A stretch of 64,000 bases of DNA, from positions 1-64,000 of the forward strand of contig SZPI01000011.1 in the NCBI GenBank assembly GCA_030263635.1. The letters are read 5' to 3'. Made by a program: the position numbers and the translations under genes. Below are positions 25,162-33,508 of the stretch, one piece after another. Origin of the DNA: Flexicrinis sp001567485. GTDB lineage: Bacteria; Chloroflexota; Anaerolineae; Aggregatilineales; Phototrophicaceae. The number at the start of each line of letters is the position of its first letter. Positions within the stretch are counted from its first letter, which is position 1. A model generated the notes under the pieces. The model was not told the DNA's origin, did no database searches, and worked only from the letters and a program-made list of their open reading frames with translations.

Positions 25162-26129
25162 TAGCGCACCTCCGACCGGCGTGCGATGCGCAGCAGGATC
25201 ATCGCCAAGCCCAGCAGCACGGGCAGCATGAAAACGGCGATCGCCGCCCCCTGCGATAGATTGCCGCCGTCGATGCCTTTGTAATAGGCGTAGCTCGCCA
25301 GGACTTGTGTGCTGTTGTCCGAGCCTCCACGGGTGAGCACGTGGATAATCGTCATATCGGTGAACGTGAAGATCACGCCGAACAGAAACGCTACGAGGAT
25401 GATCGGGCGGATCAGCGGCACGGTGACTTGGAAATACGTGCGCCAAAACCCCACCCCGTCGACCTCGGCCGCGTCTTTGACATCCTGCGGGATCGACGAC
25501 AGGCCGGCCATCAGAATCACGGTCGACATCGGCAGCATGCGCCAGATTTGCACGAGAATGACCGAGAACGGCCCGTATTGACCGAGCCAGTACATATTCG
25601 GAGCGCGCGAGATCAGCCCGACATGATCGCCTTGTATACCGAGCAGGCCGACCTGCCGAAAGATCCAGTCGATCGGGCTGTACACCGAGTCGTAGATCCA
25701 CAGCCACCCGATCGCGCCAATCGCGATCGGCGTCGCCCACGGCAGCAGAATCAGCAGACGGACGAACCACTTGCCGGGGAAGTTCTTCATGAGGGCCAAT
25801 GCGAGGACGTTCCCAAGCACCACCATGGACGCCTGTGAGATGACCGTGAAGCCGATTGAGTTGCCCAGCGACCGGCGGAACACCGGATCGTTGAGGACTG
25901 TGATGAAGGTGTCGAAGTTCAGGCCGTCGATTTCGGGGCTTGCCATCGTCGCGTCGCTGAAGCTGAAAAGGATCGCGGTGACCAGCGGGATGCCCACCAG
26001 CAGCACGATGTACGCGACGGCCGGAAGCAGCATCGCCGAAGCGAGGAAACGCTCCGAGTCGAGCAGTTTGAGCATCCGGCTCTGCCGGCGCTGCATACTG
26101 CGGGTGAGAGGGGTAGATGTCGTCACCAT
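25161..26129 (-). CDS. Sugar ABC transporter permease, MalF/ThuF type
   Basis: The 322-residue protein has an N-terminal cytosolic tail rich in Arg, six membrane helices, and the EAA-like loop DVKDAAEVDGVGFWRTYFQV near 222-241. The LLPWATPIAIGAIGWLWIYD segment is typical of CUT1 permeases. It lies nine bases after the ATPase gene and overlaps the second permease by one base. Substrate not determined. Confidence 0.92.
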   Translation of the reverse strand: MVTTSTPLTRSMQRRQSRMLKLLDSERFLASAMLLPAVAYIVLLVGIPLVTAILFSFSDATMASPEIDGLNFDTFITVLNDPVFRRSLGNSIGFTVISQASMVVLGNVLALALMKNFPGKWFVRLLILLPWATPIAIGAIGWLWIYDSVYSPIDWIFRQVGLLGIQGDHVGLISRAPNMYWLGQYGPFSVILVQIWRMLPMSTVILMAGLSSIPQDVKDAAEVDGVGFWRTYFQVTVPLIRPIILVAFLFGVIFTFTDMTIIHVLTRGGSDNSTQVLASYAYYKGIDGGNLSQGAAIAVFMLPVLLGLAMILLRIARRSEVR

Positions 26130-26138
26130 GACCCGCCC

Positions 26139-27206
26139 CTACGCCGTGCCGGCCGGATCACGCAGGCCGCGAAGCGCGAAAGGTGTCGGGGCGATGCGCT
26201 GGCCGGTGGACTTGTCGAAGTAGCTCAGGTGACGGCGGTCGACCATCATCGGACAGATCGTGCCCGGCTCTGGCGTGTAGTCGATCACCGATGGCAGGTC
26301 ACCGACGACTTTGACCGGCCCGTCCGCGCCTTCGATCGTGCCGTACAGCAGGCGATCAGAACCGAGAAACTCGACCCGTGTCAGGTGAAAGTCGATCACC
26401 AGCGGATGAGGCGTATCGGGGTGCGCTGCTTCAGGGAGAAAGTTCTCAGGCCGGAAGCCGAGCAAACACGAGTCTGTCTCGACCAGATTCATCGGCGGTG
26501 TGCCCAAGAATGTCGCCACGAAGGTATCGGCGGGCGATTGGTAGAGGACTTGCGGCGTGCCAAGCTGGTGCATCCGGCCGTTGCTCATCACTGCGACGCG
26601 GTCGCCCATGCCCATCGCTTCGACCTGATCGTGCGTGACGTAAATCGTCGTGACGCCCAACTGCCGTTGAAACTGCTTGAGTTCGTCGCGGGCCATCGCG
26701 CGCAGCTTGGCGTCGAGATTGGACAGCGGCTCGTCAAGCAGAAACACGTCGGGTTCGCGGACGATAGCCCGTGCCAGCGCGACGCGTTGACGCTGGCCGC
26801 CGGAGAGCTGGCGCGGCTTGCGGCTGAGCAGGTGGTCGATGCTGAACATGCGCGCCGCCCAGTGCACTTTGTCGTCGATCTGCTGGCGCGTCATGCCCAA
26901 CGGGCGCAGGCTGAAGGCGATGTTGTTGTATACCGACATGTGGGGGTAGAGCGCGTAGCTTTGAAAGACCATCGCCACGTTGCGAAGGCGCGGCGGCAGG
27001 TCGTTGACGACGCGGTCGCCGATCTTGATCGTGCCGCCGGTGGGCTTTTCGAGGCCCGCGATCATACGCATGAGGGTCGTCTTGCCGCTTCCTGATGGGC
27101 CGAGAAGCACCAGAAACTCGCCCTCTTGAATCGTGATGTCGATGCCGTCTACCGCCTTGACATCGTTGAAGTGTTTGGACAGTTTCACCGTCTCGACAAC
27201 TGCCAT
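26139..27206 (-). CDS. Sugar ABC transporter ATP-binding protein (MalK/UgpC/MsmX type)
   Basis: The 355-residue ATPase has Walker A GPSGSGKTT (36-44), the Q-loop FQSYALYPHM (81-90), signature LSGGQ (134-138), Walker B VFLLDEP (154-160) and the H-loop THDQ. A C-terminal regulatory beta domain (about 235-355) with LGFRPENF follows, as in MalK and MsmX. Such ATPases can serve several importers. Here it sits between the binding protein and the permeases, so it probably serves this one. Confidence 0.95.
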   Translation of the reverse strand: MAVVETVKLSKHFNDVKAVDGIDITIQEGEFLVLLGPSGSGKTTLMRMIAGLEKPTGGTIKIGDRVVNDLPPRLRNVAMVFQSYALYPHMSVYNNIAFSLRPLGMTRQQIDDKVHWAARMFSIDHLLSRKPRQLSGGQRQRVALARAIVREPDVFLLDEPLSNLDAKLRAMARDELKQFQRQLGVTTIYVTHDQVEAMGMGDRVAVMSNGRMHQLGTPQVLYQSPADTFVATFLGTPPMNLVETDSCLLGFRPENFLPEAAHPDTPHPLVIDFHLTRVEFLGSDRLLYGTIEGADGPVKVVGDLPSVIDYTPEPGTICPMMVDRRHLSYFDKSTGQRIAPTPFALRGLRDPAGTA

Positions 27207-27255
27207 CGTACCTTTCCTGTTCCGCGTGATGAAGCGCCGTCCGCTAAAAGCGCGT

Positions 27256-27306
27256 TCACGACTCGCTCCTCTGGCCCCCTAGGCGGCCGAGAGGAGCGAG
27301 TCGTGA
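27256..27306 (-). repeat. Large intergenic hairpin between binding-protein and ATPase genes
   Basis: A perfect 17-bp inverted repeat (27256-27272 with 27290-27306) encloses 17 bases that can pair further (GGCC at 27273 and 27285). It lies 30 bases past the binding-protein stop and 50 before the ATPase start. In sugar ABC operons a hairpin here commonly stabilises the first transcript part or attenuates the rest, so the binding protein is made in excess. That role is inferred. No long T tract follows, so full termination is not expected. Confidence 0.7.
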
Positions 27307-27335
27307 TTGCATGACATGCCGAAATGCAAAGTGGA

Positions 27336-28739
27336 CTACGCGCCGCCGCCCATCAAGCCCTCAGCCTTCCAGCGTTCAAAGATCGGGATCATCTTGGCTT
27401 CGGCATCGGCCGCGGCCTGATCGGGCGTCATTTCACCGCGTGCGACCGCGGCGAACATCTGCGGAAGGATGAAGGTATTGAACACCTCGCCGATGGCCGG
27501 GTTGGCCGGGCCGGGATGTCCGATCACGGTTGACCATTCCGGCGCGTTGCGCAGCACGGCCAGCTTGTCGACTGGACGGCCGCCGAATGGGTCGAGGTCA
27601 AGCCAGCCGCCGTCCCGCGTCAGCTCCGGCACGAGATCGAAGTAAGTCGGGAAGTTGTACAGCTTGCTGTTGAACACAAGGCTGTCGCTGTTGGCGGTCA
27701 GGTGCAGCAGGAACTCCTTGGCCGCGTCCGGGTTGCGGGCGTGGCTGGGGATGATGTAGATCGGGATCACGTGTTCGCTGACCACACCGATGCCGGTCGG
27801 CCCGAGCAGCGGTGAGCCGAACCCGATGTCATCTGCGATGTTGTAGTCGATCTCGGCGGCGGTGCGGTACGCGGAGATGGAGTTCAGGATATACGACGCC
27901 TGCCCGGCGACCAGAAGCTGATTGTTCGATGCGGCTGTCCAGCTGAACACTTCCGGCGTCATGCAGCTATCGTAGAGGTTCTTCATGTACTCAAGCGCCG
28001 CGATGGTCTCTGGCGAGTTAATCGTGATGTTCTCGTTCTCGTCCTGTTCAGTGCCTCCGAACGCCCACAGCACGGCGCGCACAGCGAGGTTGCTGTCCAG
28101 CTCGTTGGACATGCCGAGGCCCATCTGGATGCCTTGCTCGTTGCGGATACGTGTGCCGCCTTCAAGCAAATCCGCCCATGTGGCGGGGCCGTTTTCATAT
28201 CCCACCGACGCCCACATGCTGCGGCGGTAGTTGGCGGGATCAGGTACCCAACTGTGGCAGTAGCCGAAGTACTTGTTGGTTGTCGGGTTGTAGGTCGAAC
28301 GGCGGGTGAGTTCCACGCGTGTGCCGAAGCGCCGGTCGGCCTCTTCGTTGACGTCGGTCAAGTCCATGACCGCAGGCGCGAGGTGTGACGGCGGGGACAG
28401 GTACTCGATCAGGTCGTGGCCTTCACCGGCTGCGATCTCTGCGGCGGCTGAACCGGGGATGTCAGCGAGGTTGACGTGATCGACGCTGACGTTCACGCCG
28501 ACCATATCGCCCCAGATGCGGCTGAATGGGTCGAACCATTTATCGTACTGCGGGACGAAATGACTCCACTGAAGGATTCGGAGATCACCCGAAAGTTTCT
28601 GAGACGGCGCCTGAAAGCGGGGTTCTGCTTGCGGGCGAAGGCTCGGTAGGGATCCGGCGGCGAGTGCAGCGCCTCCGACACCGACTGACTTGAGAAACGA
28701 ACGACGACTGACACCTCGGAGCAAGTCTTTCTTGGCCAT
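27336..28739 (-). CDS. Tat-exported sugar-binding protein of the ABC importer
   Basis: The 467-residue protein starts with a twin-arginine signal (SRRSFLK, 11-17, then a hydrophobic stretch to about 31). It continues as a family 1 solute-binding fold with WAFGGTE, GQASYILNS and a C-terminal helical region. It binds the sugar outside the membrane and delivers it to the two permeases downstream. Tat rather than Sec export implies it folds before export. A GAGGG ribosome site precedes the ATG, and a tandem repeat lies just upstream in the promoter zone. Confidence 0.93.
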   Translation of the reverse strand: MAKKDLLRGVSRRSFLKSVGVGGAALAAGSLPSLRPQAEPRFQAPSQKLSGDLRILQWSHFVPQYDKWFDPFSRIWGDMVGVNVSVDHVNLADIPGSAAAEIAAGEGHDLIEYLSPPSHLAPAVMDLTDVNEEADRRFGTRVELTRRSTYNPTTNKYFGYCHSWVPDPANYRRSMWASVGYENGPATWADLLEGGTRIRNEQGIQMGLGMSNELDSNLAVRAVLWAFGGTEQDENENITINSPETIAALEYMKNLYDSCMTPEVFSWTAASNNQLLVAGQASYILNSISAYRTAAEIDYNIADDIGFGSPLLGPTGIGVVSEHVIPIYIIPSHARNPDAAKEFLLHLTANSDSLVFNSKLYNFPTYFDLVPELTRDGGWLDLDPFGGRPVDKLAVLRNAPEWSTVIGHPGPANPAIGEVFNTFILPQMFAAVARGEMTPDQAAADAEAKMIPIFERWKAEGLMGGGA

Positions 28740-28752
28740 AACTCTTCCCTCA

Positions 28753-28780
28753 CATTATTAACGCACGCGCTAACGCGCTA
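28753..28780 (-). promoter_or_regulatory. Tandem 8-bp repeat and -10-like box upstream of the sugar importer operon
   Basis: Two adjoining copies of ACGCGCTA (28765-28772 and 28773-28780 on the plus strand) lie 26-41 bases before the start at 28739, next to a TTAATAA stretch that could be the -10 box. The placement suits an operator for a sugar-responsive regulator. The protein is not known and no regulator gene is adjacent. Confidence 0.45.
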
Positions 28781-29109
28781 GACGTACGAGTAACACATTG
28801 GACAGGTCGCGTCAACATTGATACAGCCGTCACAAACGCGTGCAGGCAGAAACGGCGTCAATTCGCCGCTGTCGAGATCAGGGTAAAAGCAGGCCGGTGA
28901 TGCTTAAACGCGTAGTTGAAAGTGCCGAGTGATGAGAAAATGCCATGCTGTATCGCTCAATGAACACGGCGTCTCCAACGAGGAATCCGATTCGCGGATC
29001 GGCATGAGCGAGCAGTTCGTCCGCAGTCATCAGACGATGGCTTTGTGCTGCGCTTGGTGAAACCATGTCGGGCCTCCGGCGCTTGCAGATCACGTCATGA
29101 TAACGCGAA
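28781..29109. other. Non-coding stretch with a possible remnant gene
   Basis: This is part of a 419-base region between the importer and the sucA-sucB operon. Apart from the candidate remnant at 28878-29066 and the operator region, I see no gene or promoter with confidence. Confidence 0.4.
28878..29066 (-). pseudogene. Possible remnant of a Uma2-type gene
   Basis: A 62-codon frame from the ATG at 29066 contains HRLMTADELLAHAD followed by GFLVGDAVFIE, which recalls the start of Uma2-family proteins (MTAEELLAL ... ELVDGELI). The frame then loses the pattern and stops, far short of about 190 residues. It could be a decayed copy or chance. Confidence 0.3.
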
Positions 29110-29131
29110 CGGGCGGCCAATTGGCCGCCCG
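29110..29131 (-). terminator. GC-rich palindrome after sucB
   Basis: A perfect 22-base palindrome forms a 9-bp stem with an AATT loop, 28 bases past the sucB stop. On the minus strand it is followed by TTCGCGTTATC, so the T tract is weak. It is likely the end of the sucA-sucB transcript. Confidence 0.5.
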
Positions 29132-29158
29132 CGCTGAGGGTCGAAGATCGATCCGGTA

Positions 29159-30457
29159 TTATCCTTCAAGCAGGAGTTGTTCGGGTTCTTCGATCAACTC
29201 CTTGACCTTCACAAGGAACTGCACCGCTTCGCGTCCGTCGATGATCCGGTGATCGTAGGTCAGCGCGACGTACATCATCGGCCGGATGACGATCTGGCCG
29301 TCAACCACGACCGGACGATCCTTGATGGCGTGCAGGCCGAGGATGCCGACCTGCGGCGGGTTCAAGATCGGCGTGGACATCATCGAGCCGAAGATGCCGC
29401 CGTTGGTGATGGTGAATGTGCCGCCCATCAGCGATTCGATGGACAGCGTGCCGTCCTTCGCTTGCTGTGCATAGTCCTTGATCGCCTGCTCGATGGCCGC
29501 GAAGCTCATCTTGTCGGCGTCGCGCAGCACCGGCACCACCAAGCCTTCTGCGGCGCCGATGGCGATACCGATGTCGTAATAGTGCTTATAGATGACGTCA
29601 CGATCTTGAATCTCGGAGTTGACGGCCGGGAACACCTTGAGCGCGCCGATCGACGCCTTGACGAAGAACGAGCTGAAGCCGAGGCCGATGCCGTGCTTCT
29701 TCTGGAACGCCTCTTTGCGGCGGGTGCGGATGTCGATGACCGCGCTCATGTCGATCTCGTTGAAGGTCGTCAGCATGGCGGCGGTCGACTGCGCCTCGAT
29801 CAAGCGCCGCGCGATGGTCTGGCGGCGGCGGGTCAGGCGCACACGTTCTTCCTTACGGCCGTTGGCGGTCGAGGCTGTGAGCGTCAAGACCTGCTGCGTA
29901 TTGGTGACTTTGACCGGCGCTGCCGCGGGGGTGATCTCCGACGCGGGCTTCGGCTGCTGCTGCTGTTGTTCGACATAATGCTGCACATCGGCTTTGGTCA
30001 CTTTGCCGCTGCTGGCCGGCACCTGTTCGACCGGCACATTGTACGCCGCGGCGACGCGCTGAGCGACCGGCGTGACCTTCGTGCCTTCCGTGCTCAAGAC
30101 GGGTACCGTCGCAGTCGGCCGATCAGACACGGTGAGCGGGCCGGTCTTGCGCGGCGCTTCGGTTGACTGCGTCTTTGTCTCGGCGACTGGTTGAGCAGGG
30201 GCGGGCGCGCTGGCTGTGCCGTTGGCGTCCAACGTGCCGAGCACCTGCTTGGCCTTCACGTCGCTGCCGGCGGGCTGGTCGATCGACGCGATCACGCCGT
30301 CTGACTCGGCCGTTACTTCTACGGCGACTTTGTCGGTCTCCAGCGTGACCAGTACATCGCCCGCCTTGACCGAATCGCCCACGTTGACCATCCACTCGGC
30401 GACGGTCGCCTCAGTGACGGACTCGCTGAGTTCCGGTACGGTGATATTCACTGCCAT
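29159..30457 (-). CDS. sucB: 2-oxoglutarate dehydrogenase E2, dihydrolipoyl succinyltransferase
   Basis: This is the core of the 2-oxoglutarate dehydrogenase complex, moving the succinyl group to CoA. The 432 residues contain one lipoyl domain with Lys43 in LETDKVAVEV, an Ala/Pro/Thr-rich linker (about 80-120), the E3-binding domain (PVAQRVAAAYNVP, about 130-165), and the catalytic domain ending in YDHRIIDGREAVQFL. The sequence around the lipoyl lysine and the pairing with sucA favour the succinyl- over the acetyl-transferase. It follows sucA by 29 bases. No E3 gene is nearby. Confidence 0.95.
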   Translation of the reverse strand: MAVNITVPELSESVTEATVAEWMVNVGDSVKAGDVLVTLETDKVAVEVTAESDGVIASIDQPAGSDVKAKQVLGTLDANGTASAPAPAQPVAETKTQSTEAPRKTGPLTVSDRPTATVPVLSTEGTKVTPVAQRVAAAYNVPVEQVPASSGKVTKADVQHYVEQQQQQPKPASEITPAAAPVKVTNTQQVLTLTASTANGRKEERVRLTRRRQTIARRLIEAQSTAAMLTTFNEIDMSAVIDIRTRRKEAFQKKHGIGLGFSSFFVKASIGALKVFPAVNSEIQDRDVIYKHYYDIGIAIGAAEGLVVPVLRDADKMSFAAIEQAIKDYAQQAKDGTLSIESLMGGTFTITNGGIFGSMMSTPILNPPQVGILGLHAIKDRPVVVDGQIVIRPMMYVALTYDHRIIDGREAVQFLVKVKELIEEPEQLLLEG

Positions 30458-30486
30458 AACGCCTGATCTCCCCTCGGCTTGCGAAA

Positions 30487-33270
30487 TTATTTGCCGAACT
30501 GCCAGCTGAACGCGTAATCCACGATCAGCGACTGATTCTTGATATGCGCGTTCTTGCTGCCCTCAGCGGCGCTGCCACTGCGGCGGCGGCCAACATAGTC
30601 GACCGGGATTTTACCTTCAACCAGCTTGCGCAGTCGCCACCCGATGTACTCCCAAGCGCCGGAGTTCTTCGGCTCCTCCTGCGCCCACACGATCTGCGTG
30701 AGGTTCGGGTACGACTCGACCACGGCGCGCAGCTCACGCACGGGCAGCGGATAAAGCTGCTCGACGCGGGCGACCGCCGTTTCCGGGTGCTTGGCGCGGT
30801 GTTCGCTCTCGACCAGATCATAGTAGAACTTGCCGCTGCACAGCACCAGCCGGGTGACGGCGGCCGGGTCGGCATCGGTGTCCGGCAAGACGGGCTGCCA
30901 GCGCCCTTCCGCCAGCGCGCGGGCCGGGCTGAATACCGCCTCCTTACGCAGCAGCGACTTGGGGGCCATGATGATAAGCGGCAGTGGATCGGTCTCCAGC
31001 AGCAGGGCCTGCCGGCGCAGCAAATGGAAGTATTGCGCGGCGGTCGTCGGGTAGGCGATGCGGCTGTTGATCTTGGCGGCCATCTGCAGGAAGCGCTCAA
31101 GCCGTGCCGACGAGTGATCCGGGCCAGCCCCTTCGTGACCGTGCGGCAGCAGCAGCACCAGCGAAGGCGTCTGCCCCCACTTCTCGCGGCCGGACATGAT
31201 GAACTGGTCGATGATGACCTGCGCGCCATTGGCGAAATCGCCGTACTGCGCCTCCCACAAGACCAGCCGTGACGGCTCCTGCACGCTGTAGCCGTACTCG
31301 AAGCCGAGCACCGCCGCTTCGCTGAGCGGGCTGTTGTAGACTTCAAAGGTGGCGCGCGCCTGCGGGAAGTGATGCAGCGGCACCCACTTCTCGCCGGTCT
31401 TGACGTCACGCAGGACGGCATGCCGCTGGCTGAACGTGGCGCGTTCACTGTCCTGACCGGTCAGGCGCACCGGTGTGCCATCGGCGAGGATGGTCGCAAA
31501 AGCGAGTTCCTCGGCCGTGGCCCAATCCACATGCGGCTCGTCCACCGCGTTGAACGCATCGCGCCGCTTGGCGATTGTCCCTTTGAAGCGCGCCGAGGTG
31601 AAATTGAACGTCTCCGGGATGTTGGCGAGGCCCTCGTTGATCGCCTTGAGCGCCAACATCGGCACAGCGGTGATGACCGCGGCGGCCGCGCCGCGCGGTG
31701 GCTCAGGCGCGCGTTCGGGCATCAGCTCTTCCGGCGGGGGCAGCGTCTCGTTGATCTCGGTCAAATGCGCGATGTATTCGTCGTACATCGAGGACGCCGT
31801 CGTGGCCGTGATGTGACCCTTTTCGATCAGGCGGTCGGCCCACACCTGCCGCACGCTCTTCTTTTCGCGCACGATGCGGTACATCAGCGGATGGGTGTAG
31901 TTCGGCTCGTCCATCTCGTTATGGCCGTGGCGGCGGTAGCCGACGAGGTCGATCAGGATGTCTTTGCCGAACCGCTGATGATAGGCGTAGGCGATGCGCG
32001 CCGTCTCCAGCACCGCGGCCGGATCGTCGGCGTTGACGTGCATGACCGGCGTCTTGAAGCCTTTGGCGAGATCGCTGGCATACAACGTGCTGCGCCCGTC
32101 GACCGGAGAGGTCGTAAAGCCAAGCTGGTTGTTGGCGATGACGTGAATCGTCCCGCCTGTCCAAAAGCCCGGCAGCAGCGATAGGTTGAATGTCTCGGCC
32201 ACAATGCCCTGACCGGGGAACGCGGCGTCGCCGTGAATCAGCACTTGCAGCGTGAGTTCGTGGTCGAACTTCGCCATTCCGGCGTGATTGGTGCGGGTTC
32301 CGGCCGCGCGCGCCATCCCGACCGCGACCGGGTTGGCGAACTCAAGGTGACTCGGGTTGGGGGGCATCGTTACGATCAGCGGTACGCCGTTGGCGTTCTT
32401 GCCGATCTCGTACTGCACGCCCTTGTGGTACTTGACGTCACCGACCGTATAGCCGACCTCGTCAGCGATCAGCGCGTCGCGGAACTCGCTCAGGATCTGC
32501 GCGTAGGGCTTGCCCATAATGTGCGTCAGCACGTTGAGCCGCCCACGGTGCGCCATGGCGATAGCGATGGTGGTCGTCACGCTGGTGGCCGTCAATCGCA
32601 CGATCTCGTCGAGCAGCGGCACCATCGTATCCAGCCCCTCGATCGAGAAGCGGTATTTGGTCGGGAACGTGTTTTGCAGAAACTGCTCGAACGCCTCGAC
32701 CTGCGTGAGCCGGTTGAGCATCGGAACCGTCAGCGACTGCGACCAGTTGAAGCGGTAGCGTCCGCTTTCGGCCGCCTCGCGCAGCCAATTACGCTCCTCA
32801 GGGATGCGGATATGATCGTTGTCAAAGCCGATCGAGCCGCAGTACACCTGCAAGAGCTGATTGACGGCCTCGAACGCGTTGGACGCGCTGCCGGCGATCG
32901 GCCCGCCGATGAGGCTGGCCGGGATGTTGCGCAGGTCGTCCCAGCTGATGCCGTGGAACTCCGGCGACAATTCCGGGTCGCCGGGGCGCGGCAGGCCAAG
33001 CGGGTCGATCTCCGCCTCGACATGGCCGAACAGGCGGATCGCCTGCGCGAAATTGACCGCCCCGACGGCCTTATGGATTTCGCGCATCGTCAGCTCGACG
33101 GTATCTAAGCTCACGCCGTGGGCTGTCGCGCTGTAGCCGTTCTCGACCACCTCCGGCGACCACGACGCGAAGAATGCCCGCGTGCGCGGATCTACCGAGT
33201 CCGGCTGCTTCTGATAACGCTCATAGAGTTCGAGGACGTAACCCTCGTTGACACCTTGAAAAACCGACAT
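30487..33270 (-). CDS. sucA: 2-oxoglutarate dehydrogenase E1 (thiamine-dependent)
   Basis: E1 decarboxylates 2-oxoglutarate with thiamine diphosphate in the TCA cycle. ATG 33270 gives 927 residues; the frame to 33345 adds only implausible sequence. The N-terminus (FQGVNEGYVLELYERYQKQP) matches the E2-interacting segment. Hallmarks include MAHRGRLNVL, HGDAAFPGQG and VDLVGYRRHGHNEMDEP, and a C-terminal half with FEYGYSVQEP and WEAQYGDFANGAQ. It is the first gene of the sucA-sucB operon. Confidence 0.97.
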   Translation of the reverse strand: MSVFQGVNEGYVLELYERYQKQPDSVDPRTRAFFASWSPEVVENGYSATAHGVSLDTVELTMREIHKAVGAVNFAQAIRLFGHVEAEIDPLGLPRPGDPELSPEFHGISWDDLRNIPASLIGGPIAGSASNAFEAVNQLLQVYCGSIGFDNDHIRIPEERNWLREAAESGRYRFNWSQSLTVPMLNRLTQVEAFEQFLQNTFPTKYRFSIEGLDTMVPLLDEIVRLTATSVTTTIAIAMAHRGRLNVLTHIMGKPYAQILSEFRDALIADEVGYTVGDVKYHKGVQYEIGKNANGVPLIVTMPPNPSHLEFANPVAVGMARAAGTRTNHAGMAKFDHELTLQVLIHGDAAFPGQGIVAETFNLSLLPGFWTGGTIHVIANNQLGFTTSPVDGRSTLYASDLAKGFKTPVMHVNADDPAAVLETARIAYAYHQRFGKDILIDLVGYRRHGHNEMDEPNYTHPLMYRIVREKKSVRQVWADRLIEKGHITATTASSMYDEYIAHLTEINETLPPPEELMPERAPEPPRGAAAAVITAVPMLALKAINEGLANIPETFNFTSARFKGTIAKRRDAFNAVDEPHVDWATAEELAFATILADGTPVRLTGQDSERATFSQRHAVLRDVKTGEKWVPLHHFPQARATFEVYNSPLSEAAVLGFEYGYSVQEPSRLVLWEAQYGDFANGAQVIIDQFIMSGREKWGQTPSLVLLLPHGHEGAGPDHSSARLERFLQMAAKINSRIAYPTTAAQYFHLLRRQALLLETDPLPLIIMAPKSLLRKEAVFSPARALAEGRWQPVLPDTDADPAAVTRLVLCSGKFYYDLVESEHRAKHPETAVARVEQLYPLPVRELRAVVESYPNLTQIVWAQEEPKNSGAWEYIGWRLRKLVEGKIPVDYVGRRRSGSAAEGSKNAHIKNQSLIVDYAFSWQFGK

Positions 33271-33508
33271 TTCGACTGGTCCATCTAGGGCGGCCGAAGT
33301 ATTTTTCGACAGCCTGCGTGCGTTTATCCGCAGATTATAGTTCACCGTGCCGCAATTTGCGCGGGCTTACTCATGTCACGCAAAGCTAACACGGGACAAC
33401 AGCGGCCAAGTTGTCGGTGTCCATGGGCCGAATTGGATCTTGTGACGCGCACCGCTTAACTCTTACAGTTGACGCATCGCTCCTACGCACGCTGTCCATA
33501 GGCTTTCC
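33271..33508. other. Divergent promoter region between sucA and the MFS gene
   Basis: About 240 bases carry the start signals of two divergent genes. I see no unambiguous promoter pair and no hairpin of note. Confidence 0.3.

Noticed and set aside
24262..25770. Long form of the second sugar permease (502 codons)
   Set aside because: The first 200 codons are a shadow of the other permease; the true start is the ATG at 25161 coupled to its stop.
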